This document shows, one piece after another, positions 18,920 through 28,355 of a stretch of DNA of 64,000 bases (within the stretch, counting starts at the first letter, position 1; each line of letters begins with the position of its first letter). A program made the position numbers and the translations under genes. Where the stretch lies: contig CADATZ010000001.1 of the NCBI GenBank assembly GCA_902791025.1, forward strand, positions 62,001 through 126,000, written 5' to 3'. Source of the stretch: an uncultured Chloroflexota bacterium. GTDB lineage: Bacteria; Chloroflexota; Anaerolineae; Anaerolineales; Anaerolineaceae. The notes beneath the pieces were generated by a model. The model was given only the letters and a program-made list of their open reading frames with translations, did no database searches and was not told where the DNA came from.

Positions 18920-19216
18920 GTACTATTCACGGAGCAGCCAGAATACTGAGGAATTATCTCGTGTGACCCGATAGGGTCACGGGGACGTTTCCTGCATGTC
19001 CCGCAGCGAAGCAAGGGTCTGAGTGCATGTCAGACAAACCATCTTCCGCGAGATTGAGCGAGGTATTGTAGGGAACGTACCTCAACCTGCTCTGTAAGGT
19101 GCGAGCTTCGCTCGATTGGATTCAGAGCAGGAGCTTCGCCTCTGCTTCGCGACGGGTCACTTGAGATACGTCCCCATTTCCTAACCGGTGCTCCTGTCAA
19201 TCCCGTGAAATGTAAC
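18920..19216. repeat. Long palindromic element (297 bp) of the intergenic repeat family
   Basis: Ends GTACTATTCACGG and CCGTGAAATGTAAC are imperfect inverted copies. Inside are nested palindromes: GTGACCC..GGGTCAC, GCGAGCTTCGCTCG and others. It contains no gene and fills most of the gap upstream of the 1095-residue gene. Confidence 0.55.
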
Positions 19217-19224
19217 GACGGGGA

Positions 19225-19339
19225 TGTTACTATTCACCCGTTCGCCAAAATTGCTGGGCCGTATCACGGAGTGCAGTCCTGCTGTGCCGGCTTCGCGGCA
19301 GCATCAGGGCAGACCTCGTGTGCTCCGTGAACAGTAACA
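19225..19339. repeat. Interspersed palindromic element with TGTTACTATTCAC ends
   Basis: Terminal TGTTACTATTCAC and GTGAACAGTAACA are near-perfect inverted repeats. The interior pairs ATCACGGAGTGCAGTCCTGC with the complementary arm GCAGACCTCGTGTGCTCCGTG around GCCGGCTTCGCGGC. It directly follows the 297-bp element. Confidence 0.65.
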
Positions 19340-19409
19340 TTGAAAGTGCCCGGTGCGCTGCACAAGGTGTGCTTTTGATGAGTTAATTAATGAGGAAAAG
19401 CGGAGAAAA

Positions 19410-22352
19410 ATGAATATAAAAATCCGGAAACCACTGTTTGCCTTTGGGCTTCTTTTGCTGCTGCTTGCTATTTTCATGGGGATCACGCTTTATTCCAACA
19501 TCCTTTCCTATATGGAGGTTTCCTCACAAGATGATCTGAAGGTCAGCGGGATGGTCAATACCCTCAACCGTGTGCAGGAACAAATCAACACACTGGAAAC
19601 CGAATACCGTACAAAAACGGAAAATATAATGGAACTGATGTGCATCGCGCTCCGCCCATATGTGAAAGGAAACACATACGATGGGCCGGAAATCTTCGTT
19701 GACGACTCCACGAACAGGAGCAACGACGGGATCGTTGTCAGGGTCGAAAACGATCAGGTCATCTATCCGGAAGGGTTTTCAGGACGGTTTGAACTTCAGA
19801 GAGAAACAACAGCGCCTGATCAGCTGCCGCTTATGACGAGTGCCTCGCTGATCAGTGAAGATGGCACGACACACTCTGTGTTGATCTCCGCCAAACTGAT
19901 TGGAGACAGCTTTTATTATCTTGACTGGTGGGAAACGGACAATTACCGCTCCTTTGTCAATTATGAGAAAACCATCGGTGAAGCCATCGCTGCGCTTGAA
20001 AAATTATATGAAGCAAAAATGCTGCTGGTCTGGCAGCCACAGGAAGAAACGCAGAAAAGTGATATTGAAGTCCTTTATGTCTCCGAAGAACTTGGTACAG
20101 CTGAATCGCTCAAAGATATCGGAATAACGAAAGAAGACATCCTGTCAGAAAAAACAAAACTGACTATCGGGAAAAGTATTTATACCGCTACCTATGAAGA
20201 GCTGCTGATCTTCGACAGGCCGGCAAAAGCGGTCATCCTGCTGAACCCGATCAGCTCTAACACCTATATTTTGAACTGCATCATCATTGCCGCCGGGTTC
20301 ATGCTGATCTGTATGGCCGGTATGATCCTCTGGCTGCACTGGATCAGGGCCTATTCCCGTGATCATGAACTGACGGAAAGCCAAATAAGGTCCTGGCGGC
20401 CTTCCCAGCTGCGGAGAAGAGCCTTCGCGGTCGGAATGAACGGCGCGCTGCTGCTCTTCCTCCTGCTGCTTGCTTACCAGCTGATGGGAAATCTTTCCCG
20501 CATTTCACTATCTAATCAGGAAAGCCTTGACATCATGATGGCACGGCTGGAAGACAGCAGCAAGAGGGTCGCTTCTGCTAAACAGGATGCGGAAGAATGG
20601 GGTGTTTATTATGCGGGAAGGATCGCGGATCTTTACAGCCGTGTACCGGAAATTTATACTCCTGAATTCCTGAAAAAAGCGAACGAACTGATCGGCAGTG
20701 AAACGATCACGATTTTTGACACCCGGGGAAAAGAGCTGCTGAGCTCCAACGGCTACGTCGGTTTTACCCTTGGGGATGGGGTCAACACGGAAAAGGATTT
20801 CACCTATCTGCTCAATGGCATACAGAATATCGTCCATGAGCCGAAAACGGATCAGTTTACCGGAAAAACCCTTCAGTCGATCGGTGTGCGGATGGATCTG
20901 GGTGATCCTGCTTCTTATGGCGCGGTGATTGTCGCAATCGATCCGGAAATCACCTGGGAATCCACGGAAAGGCAGGAAATCGCGAATTACGTCCGCATGC
21001 TGACGCATCAGGAAAACCTGAGTTTTATTATCAGGGAAAAAAGCGGGAAAGTTGCATACACAAGTGATCCGGCGCTGCTCGATAAAACTCCGGCGGAGAT
21101 CGGTCTGGATTTGGAAACGCTCCAGCCTGTCTCTCTGGAAACTTTTATGATCATGTCGAGAAAATGGTATGGGGCGTATAACAGTGATGAACAGTTTCAT
21201 TGCTTTTTCATGACGGATTCAAAAGCGATCTGGGGCGATACGCTGAAATTCGCGTTGTTTTCCTCTGTCTTTTTTATGCTCGTATGTCAGCTGATCAGCC
21301 TGTATATGCTCGGGACTTCCCGGGATGATATTACTGAACTTGCGAAAGACGCTGGACAGCTCAAGGATAAGCTGAAGAAAAAATCCGGTTTCACTTTTGA
21401 TTCAGATGCTTTGGATGCCTTCCGCTATGATGAACGCGGAGACCGCAGTCTGAAAGAATGGTGGCATGACATGACGCCGGACCAGAAGATCGGACTGCTG
21501 ACGAAGCTCACGATCACGCTGCTGCTTGTCATTCTTTTGTTCGTCCATACAAATCTGAATGAATTCGGGTCCAGATCTGTGATCAATTTTATTCTGCATG
21601 GCAGCTGGAAGCGCGAACTGAATGAACTTTCTGTCACTGCTATCCTGATCATTCTGGTTTATCTTTTGGCTTTTATTTTGTTCAAGGACCTTCTCGTGAG
21701 GCTGCTGAGTTCGGTGCTGAATGCCAAGGGGAAGACGATCGTCGGATTGATTTCCAGCCTGCTGCAGTATATTTCGATTATTACATCAATTTTCGTCTGC
21801 TTGTCCTATCTCGGGTTTGACTCCAGTGTGCTGATCACTTCCGCCTCCATATTGACACTGGCTGTTTCCCTGGGGTCAAAGGATCTGGTAGCGGATATTC
21901 TTTCCGGTATCTTCATTATTTTTGAAGGGGATTTTCATGTCGGAGATACGATTGACGTCAGCGGGTTTAAAGGCCGCGTGCTGGAAATCGGCGTGCGGTC
22001 CACGAAATTGATGGATGCGGGAAGAAATATCAAGACTATCGAGAACCAGAACGTGAAAAATGTTCTGAATCTGTCGAAGGAAAACAGTGTTGCATCTATT
22101 ACCCTGACTGTTTCAAGCACAGAGCCGATAGAGGAAATTGAGTCAATGCTGGACCGTGAGCTTCCGAAAATCGCTGAACGCATTCCGACGATCGTCAATG
22201 GCCCCTTTTACGGCGGTATTTCCGAAATCGGTTATCACAGGTTGTCAATCAAGGTAAGTGCTGAATGCAGACAAAAGGATCAGTATAAAACGCAAACACG
22301 CCTGAACCGGGAATTGTGGGATCTGTTTACAAAAAACGGTTATCGATTGTAG
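19410..22352 (+). CDS. MscS-family mechanosensitive channel with large sensor-like N-terminal region
   Basis: 980 residues from ATG 19410 (GGAG at 19402). An N-terminal TM helix, then an extracytoplasmic region with a coiled coil (SGMVNTLNRVQEQINTLETEY) and a possible Cache/PAS-like fold (to about 265), TM helices at about 270-295 and 340-360, a second extracytoplasmic region (about 375-600), and a further set of TM helices from about 610. The C-terminal ~290 residues are the MscS module: pore helix ASILTLAVSLGSKDLVADILSG, then FEGDFHVGDTIDVSGFKGRVLEIGVRST and the cytosolic cage. Normal MscS has ~290 residues, so two thirds of this protein is extra. In the family the channel releases solutes on membrane tension; the duplicated sensor-like loops suggest additional ligand or wall sensing (inference). 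Confidence 0.85.
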   Translation: MNIKIRKPLFAFGLLLLLLAIFMGITLYSNILSYMEVSSQDDLKVSGMVNTLNRVQEQINTLETEYRTKTENIMELMCIALRPYVKGNTYDGPEIFVDDSTNRSNDGIVVRVENDQVIYPEGFSGRFELQRETTAPDQLPLMTSASLISEDGTTHSVLISAKLIGDSFYYLDWWETDNYRSFVNYEKTIGEAIAALEKLYEAKMLLVWQPQEETQKSDIEVLYVSEELGTAESLKDIGITKEDILSEKTKLTIGKSIYTATYEELLIFDRPAKAVILLNPISSNTYILNCIIIAAGFMLICMAGMILWLHWIRAYSRDHELTESQIRSWRPSQLRRRAFAVGMNGALLLFLLLLAYQLMGNLSRISLSNQESLDIMMARLEDSSKRVASAKQDAEEWGVYYAGRIADLYSRVPEIYTPEFLKKANELIGSETITIFDTRGKELLSSNGYVGFTLGDGVNTEKDFTYLLNGIQNIVHEPKTDQFTGKTLQSIGVRMDLGDPASYGAVIVAIDPEITWESTERQEIANYVRMLTHQENLSFIIREKSGKVAYTSDPALLDKTPAEIGLDLETLQPVSLETFMIMSRKWYGAYNSDEQFHCFFMTDSKAIWGDTLKFALFSSVFFMLVCQLISLYMLGTSRDDITELAKDAGQLKDKLKKKSGFTFDSDALDAFRYDERGDRSLKEWWHDMTPDQKIGLLTKLTITLLLVILLFVHTNLNEFGSRSVINFILHGSWKRELNELSVTAILIILVYLLAFILFKDLLVRLLSSVLNAKGKTIVGLISSLLQYISIITSIFVCLSYLGFDSSVLITSASILTLAVSLGSKDLVADILSGIFIIFEGDFHVGDTIDVSGFKGRVLEIGVRSTKLMDAGRNIKTIENQNVKNVLNLSKENSVASITLTVSSTEPIEEIESMLDRELPKIAERIPTIVNGPFYGGISEIGYHRLSIKVSAECRQKDQYKTQTRLNRELWDLFTKNGYRL

Positions 22353-22367
22353 GGTGACTGTTTTCGA

Positions 22368-22467
22368 TACTATTCAAGACGAAGCACGTGGGAACTGGCA
22401 CATTGTGTCGCGAAGCCGACACGAGTGTGCCTGTCCCCAAGTGCGGCGCTGGGTTCTGAACAGTTAC
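22368..22467. repeat. Interspersed palindromic repeat, type A
   Basis: Ends ATACTATTCAAGA and TTCTGAACAGTTAC are inverted copies. Core AAGCACGTGGGAACTGGCAC pairs with the arm GTGTGCCTGTCCCCAAGTGC. It lies just after the MscS gene. Confidence 0.8.
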
Positions 22468-22498
22468 CCGTAATCTATAATAATTGGTACATGAAAGA

Positions 22499-22576
22499 CG
22501 CACATGGGTACAGGCACGCTTGTTCGGGCTTCGCCGCACAAGGTGCCAGTCCCCACGTGCTTCGCTGGTTTTGAAC
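22499..22576. repeat. Interspersed palindromic repeat, type A (second copy in the same gap)
   Basis: Core CGCACATGGGTACAGGCACG pairs with GGTGCCAGTCCCCACGTGC around GGGCTTCGCC. It is in reverse orientation to the copy 30 bp upstream, and has lost clear ends apart from GTTTTGAAC. Confidence 0.75.
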
Positions 22577-22684
22577 TTCTCTTGTCCACATGTGTGTCAC
22601 TATAATCAAATATCATTCCTGAAAATTTTTTTGTGGTTTAATATAAAGATGGTATACATTCCAGATTGGAAAAGGAGAGAATTA

Positions 22685-25600
22685 ATGAAGAAATACTTAC
22701 TTTTGTTCATAGCTGTACTAATGTCAGTTATGGCGATGCCGGTATTTGCCGGTGAACCGACGGAATTTGAAATTCCGGAAGTCGGAACCGAACTCAACGG
22801 GTTCAAAGTCGTTGAGGTTTCCCGCTGGGATAAATATGATACAGCCGTCGTGAAGCTGGAGCATGAGAAAACAAAGTCCGTGCTCTACTGGCTTGCGAAC
22901 GACAATATTGACCGTTCGTACATGATGGCATTTCGTACCCCGATCAATGATAACACGGGTATGCCGCACGTCTTTGAGCACGCTACATTGGGCGGCAATG
23001 AGAAGTATCCGGGTGCCAACACCTTCTTTGAAATGACTGCCAAGACATCGAACACATTCCTGAACGCGCAGACAGGACAGTTTTATACCATGTACCCGAT
23101 GGCCTCGACTTCAGAAGATCAGCTTTATCAATATGTAGATTACTATATGAACGGGCTCACCCATCCGCTGGCAATCGAAAACCCTTACGCCATGATGCGG
23201 GAAGCTTACCGTTATGAACTGGACGCTCCGGAAGGTCAGATCAATCTGCAGGGTGTGGTTTATTCCGAAATGTTGGGCGCCCTGAGTCAATCCCGCTGGG
23301 CTAACTACAATTACAACCGTATGATCTGGCCGGGAAGCTATGTCACCACCGTTTCCGGCGGTGATCCGCTTTATATTCCGGACCTGACCATTGAAGCACT
23401 GCGCGAGTTCCATGAAACTTATTATCACCCATCCAACGCAACCATGTACCTGACCGGTGACCTGGATCTGCCCCGCTTCCTGGAACTGTTGGACAAGGAT
23501 TTCCTGGGTCAGTTTGATTATCAGGAAGTGGTGATTGATGATCCTAACTATAAACCGCTTGAACCGGGATATTACGAACAGACTTTCCAGCATCCTGTTG
23601 AGACCGGTACGCCGACTGAAAAAGCTGCGATTATCCGTTACGGACAGCCTTTTGTGATCAGCGATTACAATGATATGGAAGTGCTGGACTACGTTTGCAA
23701 TTATATGAATGATGAATCTTCCCCGCTGCAGCGTATGGCTCGTGAAAAGCTGCCGGAGGCAAGTATTTCCATGAGCACCAGCTGGGATCCGGAAGGAAAA
23801 GTGGCTTTGGTTTTCAGTGCTTCCAGCATTGATGAGGCTGAAAAAGAAACCTTCAAAACGATCTGCGATGATGCTTTAGCAGCGCTGCTGAAAGAGGGCG
23901 TCAATGAAGAAGTTCTCAATGCTATGCTGGTGAGAAATCAATTCGATGAACTGATGAGCCTTGATTCTTCTTCTGTTTATCTGGATCTCTCACAGAACAT
24001 GGCTACATATTGGGCGATTTTCGGTGATCGGGATGCCTGGAAGAAATCTGCGGATTTTGAAGCAAACCTGAAGAATTTCGTGACCGTTGAAAACCTGAAT
24101 GAGACTGCCCGTAAATATTGGACTGATCTCGATACAGCTGTGATGGCCATTACAGTTCCTGCTCCGGGACTGAAGGAAGAGAATGACGCTGCACTGCGCA
24201 CGAAACTGGATGAGATGAAGGCCGCCATGAGCGAAGAGGAAGTAAACGCACTGGTAGAGCAGACAAAGGCTTACCATCAGTTTGTCGAGGAAAGCAATGC
24301 CATCACCATGCCGGAATCGTTAAACGCACTGAGCGTTGAAAACCTGCCGGAAGAAATTTCTTACAAAAAGGCTTCCGAAACGAATATCGGCGGTGTCCGT
24401 GTAGTTACCTCGGAAATCGAAACCCCGCTGATCCGCGTGAGCATCAGAACCGATACTTCCGCTGTGCCTTTTGAGGATATCTTCGATTTCATTGAATACA
24501 CATCCCTTTTGGGCAGACTCGGTACGGAGCTTTATACCCGTGAAGAACTGCCGGCAAAGATGGCAAACGTTAGCATGGGAATGAGCATGTACAATGAAAA
24601 ATCCCAGAACAGAGAAACCCGTGAGATGGATAATTTCTTCCTTGCCAACTGGTTTGCCCTTCCGGAAACACTGGAAGAGAGCTTTGCGCTGCTCGAGGAA
24701 ATTCTCTATAACACTGATTTCAGTGATTATGACTTTATTCGTTCGGATGCGGCGCAGAATTATGCCGCCAACCAGATGTATATGGATGGAAACGGCCTTG
24801 CATTTGCCATTAATGCGGCTGCGTCTCAATACTCGGATCTGGCAAAATATAGGTATTACACCAATACCGAAGCACTGATGAATTACTGGGATAAGCTCTC
24901 CAAATATACGGATGAGGAAATGGATGCCATGGTCGCGAAATTCTACATTTTCCGTGACATGATCCTGAACAAAAACAAAGCGATCCTGACGGCAATGGGC
25001 AATTCCGAGAACATCATGCGTTCCATTGCTTTGGGGTATAACCTCATCAGCAAGTTCTCCGATACTGTTTATGAACCGGTGGATTACTCGGCGAAACTCA
25101 ATGCCCTGCCGCTTCATACGGCAATCGTGACCGGTGGTAACGTCGCTTTCAATGTGGCCGGTGCTGACTTCACGAAATTCGGGTTTGATCTGGATGACGG
25201 TGGCCTGCGTGTCGTTGAAAAACTGGTCGATGACAAGCTGCTCTATCCTGAACTGCGTGTGAAAAACAGTGCCTATGGCGGTTACACATTCGTGACATCC
25301 GATTATGTGACGGGGATGTATTCTTACCGTGACCCGAAGGTCGCTGAAACCTTTGGTGTTTATGAGACAACCGGTGATTTCCTGCGGAATCTGGAAATCA
25401 GTGAAACCGAGCTTGCAGGATACATCACCTCTGTTTACGGTGATCTGACTGCCCCGATCGGTTCGATCAGCGCAGCTATTTCGGGCATCAGTGATCAGGT
25501 GACCGGCTTTGATTCCTACGAAAGCACCATGCGCAAGATTCGAGACATCAAAGCTTTCACCCCGGAAGACATCGTAAAATATGCCGATTTGTATGACTTT

Positions 25601-26227
25601 ATCGGTTCAAAAGACGCTGCCCGTGCCACTGGCGGCGCGAAATCCATGATTGAAGCCAATGCGGAGCTGTACGACTACATCAACTATAACCTGATGGAAT
25701 CCGGTGAGACGGCAGAAGAAGCTGCTGCCGGTTCTGAGACTGAAACTCAGACTGTTCCTGCTGGCTCTGATGAGGAGCTGATCAACACGATTGCTGAGCT
25801 CACTCCGGAAGAGATTGAAGCGATGCTCGCCAATATGGATCAGGAAGATCTGCGTTCCCTGACCGATTATGTGATCGACTACTTCACAGATGAAAACGGC
25901 AAAGTGAATGAACAGAAGGTCTTTGAGCTGGTTGGCGCCTTTATGAATGATGAATGGTCCGATGCCGAAATCGCTGAGGCGGTTAAGGATCTTGAACCTG
26001 TTGCCGGTGAGACCGTTCAGGATGAGGAAGCCGTGAACAGCTGGAAATCGATCTTTGACGTGCTTTCCGGTGAACTGAATGAGGATAACTGGTCGCAATG
26101 GCTGGAAATGGTCTTTTCTCCTTCAGATGTAAGTTCTGAATCTGACGCCCAGAGTTCCGCGTCCGGTCCTCTGACGAACCTGCTGCAGGGAATCTTCGGC
26201 GCTTTCGTCAAAGAAACCAATAAGTAG
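22685..26227 (+). CDS. Secreted M16C-family zinc peptidase (presequence-protease-like)
   Basis: 1180 residues from ATG 22685 (AAAGGAGAGA at 22670-22680), beginning with a signal peptide (MKKYLLLFIAVLMSVMAMPVFAG). The inverted zinc motif HVFEH is at 95-99 (TGMPHVFEHATLGG), and VVYSEMLGAL supplies the third ligand Glu. Four M16 repeats fit the length; about 160 C-terminal residues from 1000 on are an acidic, Glu-rich extension (EETAEEAAAGSETET, LTPEEIEAMLANMDQEDL) not typical of the family. M16C enzymes such as PreP and bacterial relatives degrade peptides of about 10-65 residues within a closing chamber. Here the substrate would be extracellular peptides. It ends with an intrinsic terminator. 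Confidence 0.9.
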   Translation: MKKYLLLFIAVLMSVMAMPVFAGEPTEFEIPEVGTELNGFKVVEVSRWDKYDTAVVKLEHEKTKSVLYWLANDNIDRSYMMAFRTPINDNTGMPHVFEHATLGGNEKYPGANTFFEMTAKTSNTFLNAQTGQFYTMYPMASTSEDQLYQYVDYYMNGLTHPLAIENPYAMMREAYRYELDAPEGQINLQGVVYSEMLGALSQSRWANYNYNRMIWPGSYVTTVSGGDPLYIPDLTIEALREFHETYYHPSNATMYLTGDLDLPRFLELLDKDFLGQFDYQEVVIDDPNYKPLEPGYYEQTFQHPVETGTPTEKAAIIRYGQPFVISDYNDMEVLDYVCNYMNDESSPLQRMAREKLPEASISMSTSWDPEGKVALVFSASSIDEAEKETFKTICDDALAALLKEGVNEEVLNAMLVRNQFDELMSLDSSSVYLDLSQNMATYWAIFGDRDAWKKSADFEANLKNFVTVENLNETARKYWTDLDTAVMAITVPAPGLKEENDAALRTKLDEMKAAMSEEEVNALVEQTKAYHQFVEESNAITMPESLNALSVENLPEEISYKKASETNIGGVRVVTSEIETPLIRVSIRTDTSAVPFEDIFDFIEYTSLLGRLGTELYTREELPAKMANVSMGMSMYNEKSQNRETREMDNFFLANWFALPETLEESFALLEEILYNTDFSDYDFIRSDAAQNYAANQMYMDGNGLAFAINAAASQYSDLAKYRYYTNTEALMNYWDKLSKYTDEEMDAMVAKFYIFRDMILNKNKAILTAMGNSENIMRSIALGYNLISKFSDTVYEPVDYSAKLNALPLHTAIVTGGNVAFNVAGADFTKFGFDLDDGGLRVVEKLVDDKLLYPELRVKNSAYGGYTFVTSDYVTGMYSYRDPKVAETFGVYETTGDFLRNLEISETELAGYITSVYGDLTAPIGSISAAISGISDQVTGFDSYESTMRKIRDIKAFTPEDIVKYADLYDFIGSKDAARATGGAKSMIEANAELYDYINYNLMESGETAEEAAAGSETETQTVPAGSDEELINTIAELTPEEIEAMLANMDQEDLRSLTDYVIDYFTDENGKVNEQKVFELVGAFMNDEWSDAEIAEAVKDLEPVAGETVQDEEAVNSWKSIFDVLSGELNEDNWSQWLEMVFSPSDVSSESDAQSSASGPLTNLLQGIFGAFVKETNK

Positions 26228-26250
26228 TCAGTAATAAGGATAAAAATAAA

Positions 26251-26278
26251 AAATGCCGCTTTCCGGGCGGCATTTTTT
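26251..26278. terminator. Bidirectional intrinsic terminator
   Basis: AAATGCCGC / GCGGCATTT stem followed by T6 on the plus strand and by a T run on the minus strand, between the converging M16C and DUF4013 genes. Confidence 0.85.
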
Positions 26279-26319
26279 GTTGTTTATTTAGCGTATCTGA
26301 TTTTCAATAAAATTGATTC

Positions 26320-27291
26320 TTATTCAAAAGATGGAATATCTGAGTCAGATTTTTCATCTGATGCTTCAGTTTGTTCTGCAGACGTTTGAACAACTTCTTC
26401 TGTTTCTGCAGAAGTTGATTCTTCCTTGACAGTGGCATTTACCTCAGCAGAGGGGATATTCTCAGCAGCGACAGGAACATTCACTTCCACGGAATGGGCG
26501 TTTTCTTCTGCAGCAGGTGTCGGTTCAACTGTGATAACAGGTTCCTCGTTCACGACCTTTTGCTCAATGTCCTGAACTCTGGTGAAGGGAGCCTCCTCAA
26601 TGACATCCTCGACCTTCTCATTTGCAGAGCCACGTACAGGGCGTTTTCCTGATTTCGCAGCATCAATGGCACACCACAACTGGCCGAGAAGATGTCCGGA
26701 AATTGCGGTTCCGTAGGGCATCGTAAAAATAATGCCGATGAAACACAGGATCAAACCGGCGGAGCTGATAATGCCCGCAGCCAGTGACAGAAGTTCAACG
26801 ATGATAAAAGCAGTCAGGTTTTCTTTGATGGTGTTAAATCCATCTTTAATATTCAGACAAGCTCCGATCTGGTCGGTTTCTGCGAGCTTGATGAAACCGT
26901 ATGTGCTGAAAAATGCGACCGCGATTTGAACCAGCAGTGAAATCAAGGAGCCAAAGAAACCATAGTTTGTGACTACAATTGTGACTGAACTCCCTTCATA
27001 AGAGGAGTTCCCTCTGATAACGCTTACGATACCGGTAACGAAAATGAGCGGAAGTGAGTAGATCAGGCAGACAACAAACGCTTTGAGACCAAGTGTCAGG
27101 AAATAGGCGAAATGTGTTGTCGGCAGGATATCAGTCCGTCCGGCTCTGACGCGGCGGATGATTTCAACCATCCAGCCCAAAAGGTAAAACTGTCCGATAA
27201 TCGGAATCAGTGAGATCAAGCCGGCAATCAATAATTTTGAAAGCCAGTTTTTGTCTTCAAATACATAAGTAAAAGCGCGAGAATAATTCAT
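26320..27291 (-). CDS. DUF4013-type membrane protein with acidic C-terminal tail
   Basis: 323 residues from ATG 27291 (GAAAGGA upstream). It begins MNYSRAFTYVFEDKNWLSKLLIAG and has TM helices at about 18-40, 70-100, 125-150 and two near 160-200, the last ending in GIIFTMPYGTAISGHLLGQLW. The first ~210 residues match the DUF4013 family of unknown function. The C-terminal 110 residues are cytosolic or external low-complexity rich in Glu, Val, Pro and Ala (VEVNVPVAAENIPSAEVNA), with imperfect short repeats. No enzymatic motif. It is downstream of no obvious partner and convergent with the M16C gene. Confidence 0.7.
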   Translation of the reverse strand: MNYSRAFTYVFEDKNWLSKLLIAGLISLIPIIGQFYLLGWMVEIIRRVRAGRTDILPTTHFAYFLTLGLKAFVVCLIYSLPLIFVTGIVSVIRGNSSYEGSSVTIVVTNYGFFGSLISLLVQIAVAFFSTYGFIKLAETDQIGACLNIKDGFNTIKENLTAFIIVELLSLAAGIISSAGLILCFIGIIFTMPYGTAISGHLLGQLWCAIDAAKSGKRPVRGSANEKVEDVIEEAPFTRVQDIEQKVVNEEPVITVEPTPAAEENAHSVEVNVPVAAENIPSAEVNATVKEESTSAETEEVVQTSAEQTEASDEKSDSDIPSFE

Positions 27292-27377
27292 GGTTGCATT
27301 CCTTTCTTCATCAGTATTGTTACTAATAATAATACTGAAAATTTTCAAAAAAGTTCATTAGAAAAAGATTAAAACGA

Positions 27378-27638
27378 TTAGAAATGGATAAATTTATCCA
27401 CTTTAACCACAAATAGCACGCCTTTTTGTTTGCTTCCGGACTTTTCGACCATTTGTTTGATCAGGTCTATCGCCTCATCAAGCTGTTCATCATCAACACC
27501 TACTAACAGCGTAGCATTACCCTTGCGAAGAAAACCGCCTGTCGAAGCAATTTGTGTGACGCGAAATTTGTGTTCGGTTAGAGCCGATGATACACTGTCG
27601 CGTACATTTCCGGGAATGATCGTAATGATTAATTTCAT
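27378..27638 (-). CDS. Cyclic-di-AMP receptor (PstA/DarA, DUF970 family)
   Basis: 86 residues. MKLIITIIPGNVRDSVSSAL followed by TQIASTGGFLRKGNATLLVGVDDEQLDEAID, which is the conserved signature of PstA/DarA c-di-AMP binding proteins of PII-like fold. The GGFLRKGN loop is part of the ligand site in the family. It is shorter than the usual ~109 residues. A second, more divergent copy lies 13 bp upstream, so the two are likely coexpressed and may form hetero-oligomers (inference). Confidence 0.8.
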   Translation of the reverse strand: MKLIITIIPGNVRDSVSSALTEHKFRVTQIASTGGFLRKGNATLLVGVDDEQLDEAIDLIKQMVEKSGSKQKGVLFVVKVDKFIHF

Positions 27639-27651
27639 AATCCGGCTCCTG

Positions 27652-27990
27652 TTACAATTTGATTACTTTTTCTGCTGTCAGACCGAAAACAGCGGCACCG
27701 CCTACAACGATTTGTGTCGGAGTGGGAATTGCCTGCTGGGCACTTTCAATTGGTACTGATACAAATTCGACCCGCTGACAGCAGGAGCTCTTCAATATAT
27801 CAATAATATCCTCATTCCGGTTTTTCGGAGCGTCAATAATTAGTGTGACATTCTTCCGTCCGAGAAATCCGCCGACACTGGGCAATTGATACGAGTCGAT
27901 GAGGATCGATTTCAGTGCATGCTGCGCAATATCGGCATCCTGTGCCTGAACAATTGCCATCATTAAGTTGCTGTTATCCGTAGACTCCAT
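27652..27990 (-). CDS. Second PstA/DarA-like (DUF970) protein
   Basis: 112 residues. MMAIVQAQDADIAQHALKS, then LPSVGGFLGRKNVTLIIDAP, a recognisable but altered version of the TGGFLRxGNxTL signature (Leu-Gly instead of Leu-Arg, Lys-Asn for Gly-Asn). The C-terminal AIPTPTQIVVGGAAVFGLTAEKVIKL is extra compared with the neighbour. It precedes the first copy in the same operon. Ligand binding may have changed. Confidence 0.75.
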   Translation of the reverse strand: MESTDNSNLMMAIVQAQDADIAQHALKSILIDSYQLPSVGGFLGRKNVTLIIDAPKNRNEDIIDILKSSCCQRVEFVSVPIESAQQAIPTPTQIVVGGAAVFGLTAEKVIKL

Positions 27991-28087
27991 CGAGCCCTCC
28001 TGCGTATAATTTGCTTTCTTTTATTATATCAAAGGATTTGTTTTTTTATTATACTCTATCAAAAAGTCTGACCTTTATTTCGAAAAG

Positions 28088-28192
28088 GGTACTATTCAGA
28101 AGGAAGCACTTGGGGACTGGCACCTTGTGCGGCGCGGCCCGAACAAGCGCGCCTGTACCAATGTGCGCCGCTCAAGTTCTGGATAGATACCC
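28088..28192. repeat. Interspersed palindromic repeat, type A (complete)
   Basis: The clearest copy: ends GGGTACTATTCAGAA and TTCTGGATAGATACCC are inverted, with the inner arms GAAGCACTTGGGGACTGGCA and GCGCCTGTACCAATGTGC. It lies between the c-di-AMP receptor pair and the PBP gene. Confidence 0.85.
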
Positions 28193-28355
28193 GAAAAGAA
28201 TAGTAACCTGTCATGATGTGCTCCGTTTTGAAACGGTAAATTATTTCAATCAAATGCTGTTTTTCATCTATAATTGTATCTGTTCAGCATGAGTCAACGG
28301 AACCTCTTTTCAATGACTCGTTACTGTACCTATAATTACATAAAAGGTGCATTAT

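Noticed and set aside
24320..25117. Minus-strand open frame of 265 codons inside the M16C gene
   Set aside because: Shadow of the M16C reading frame without RBS or motif.
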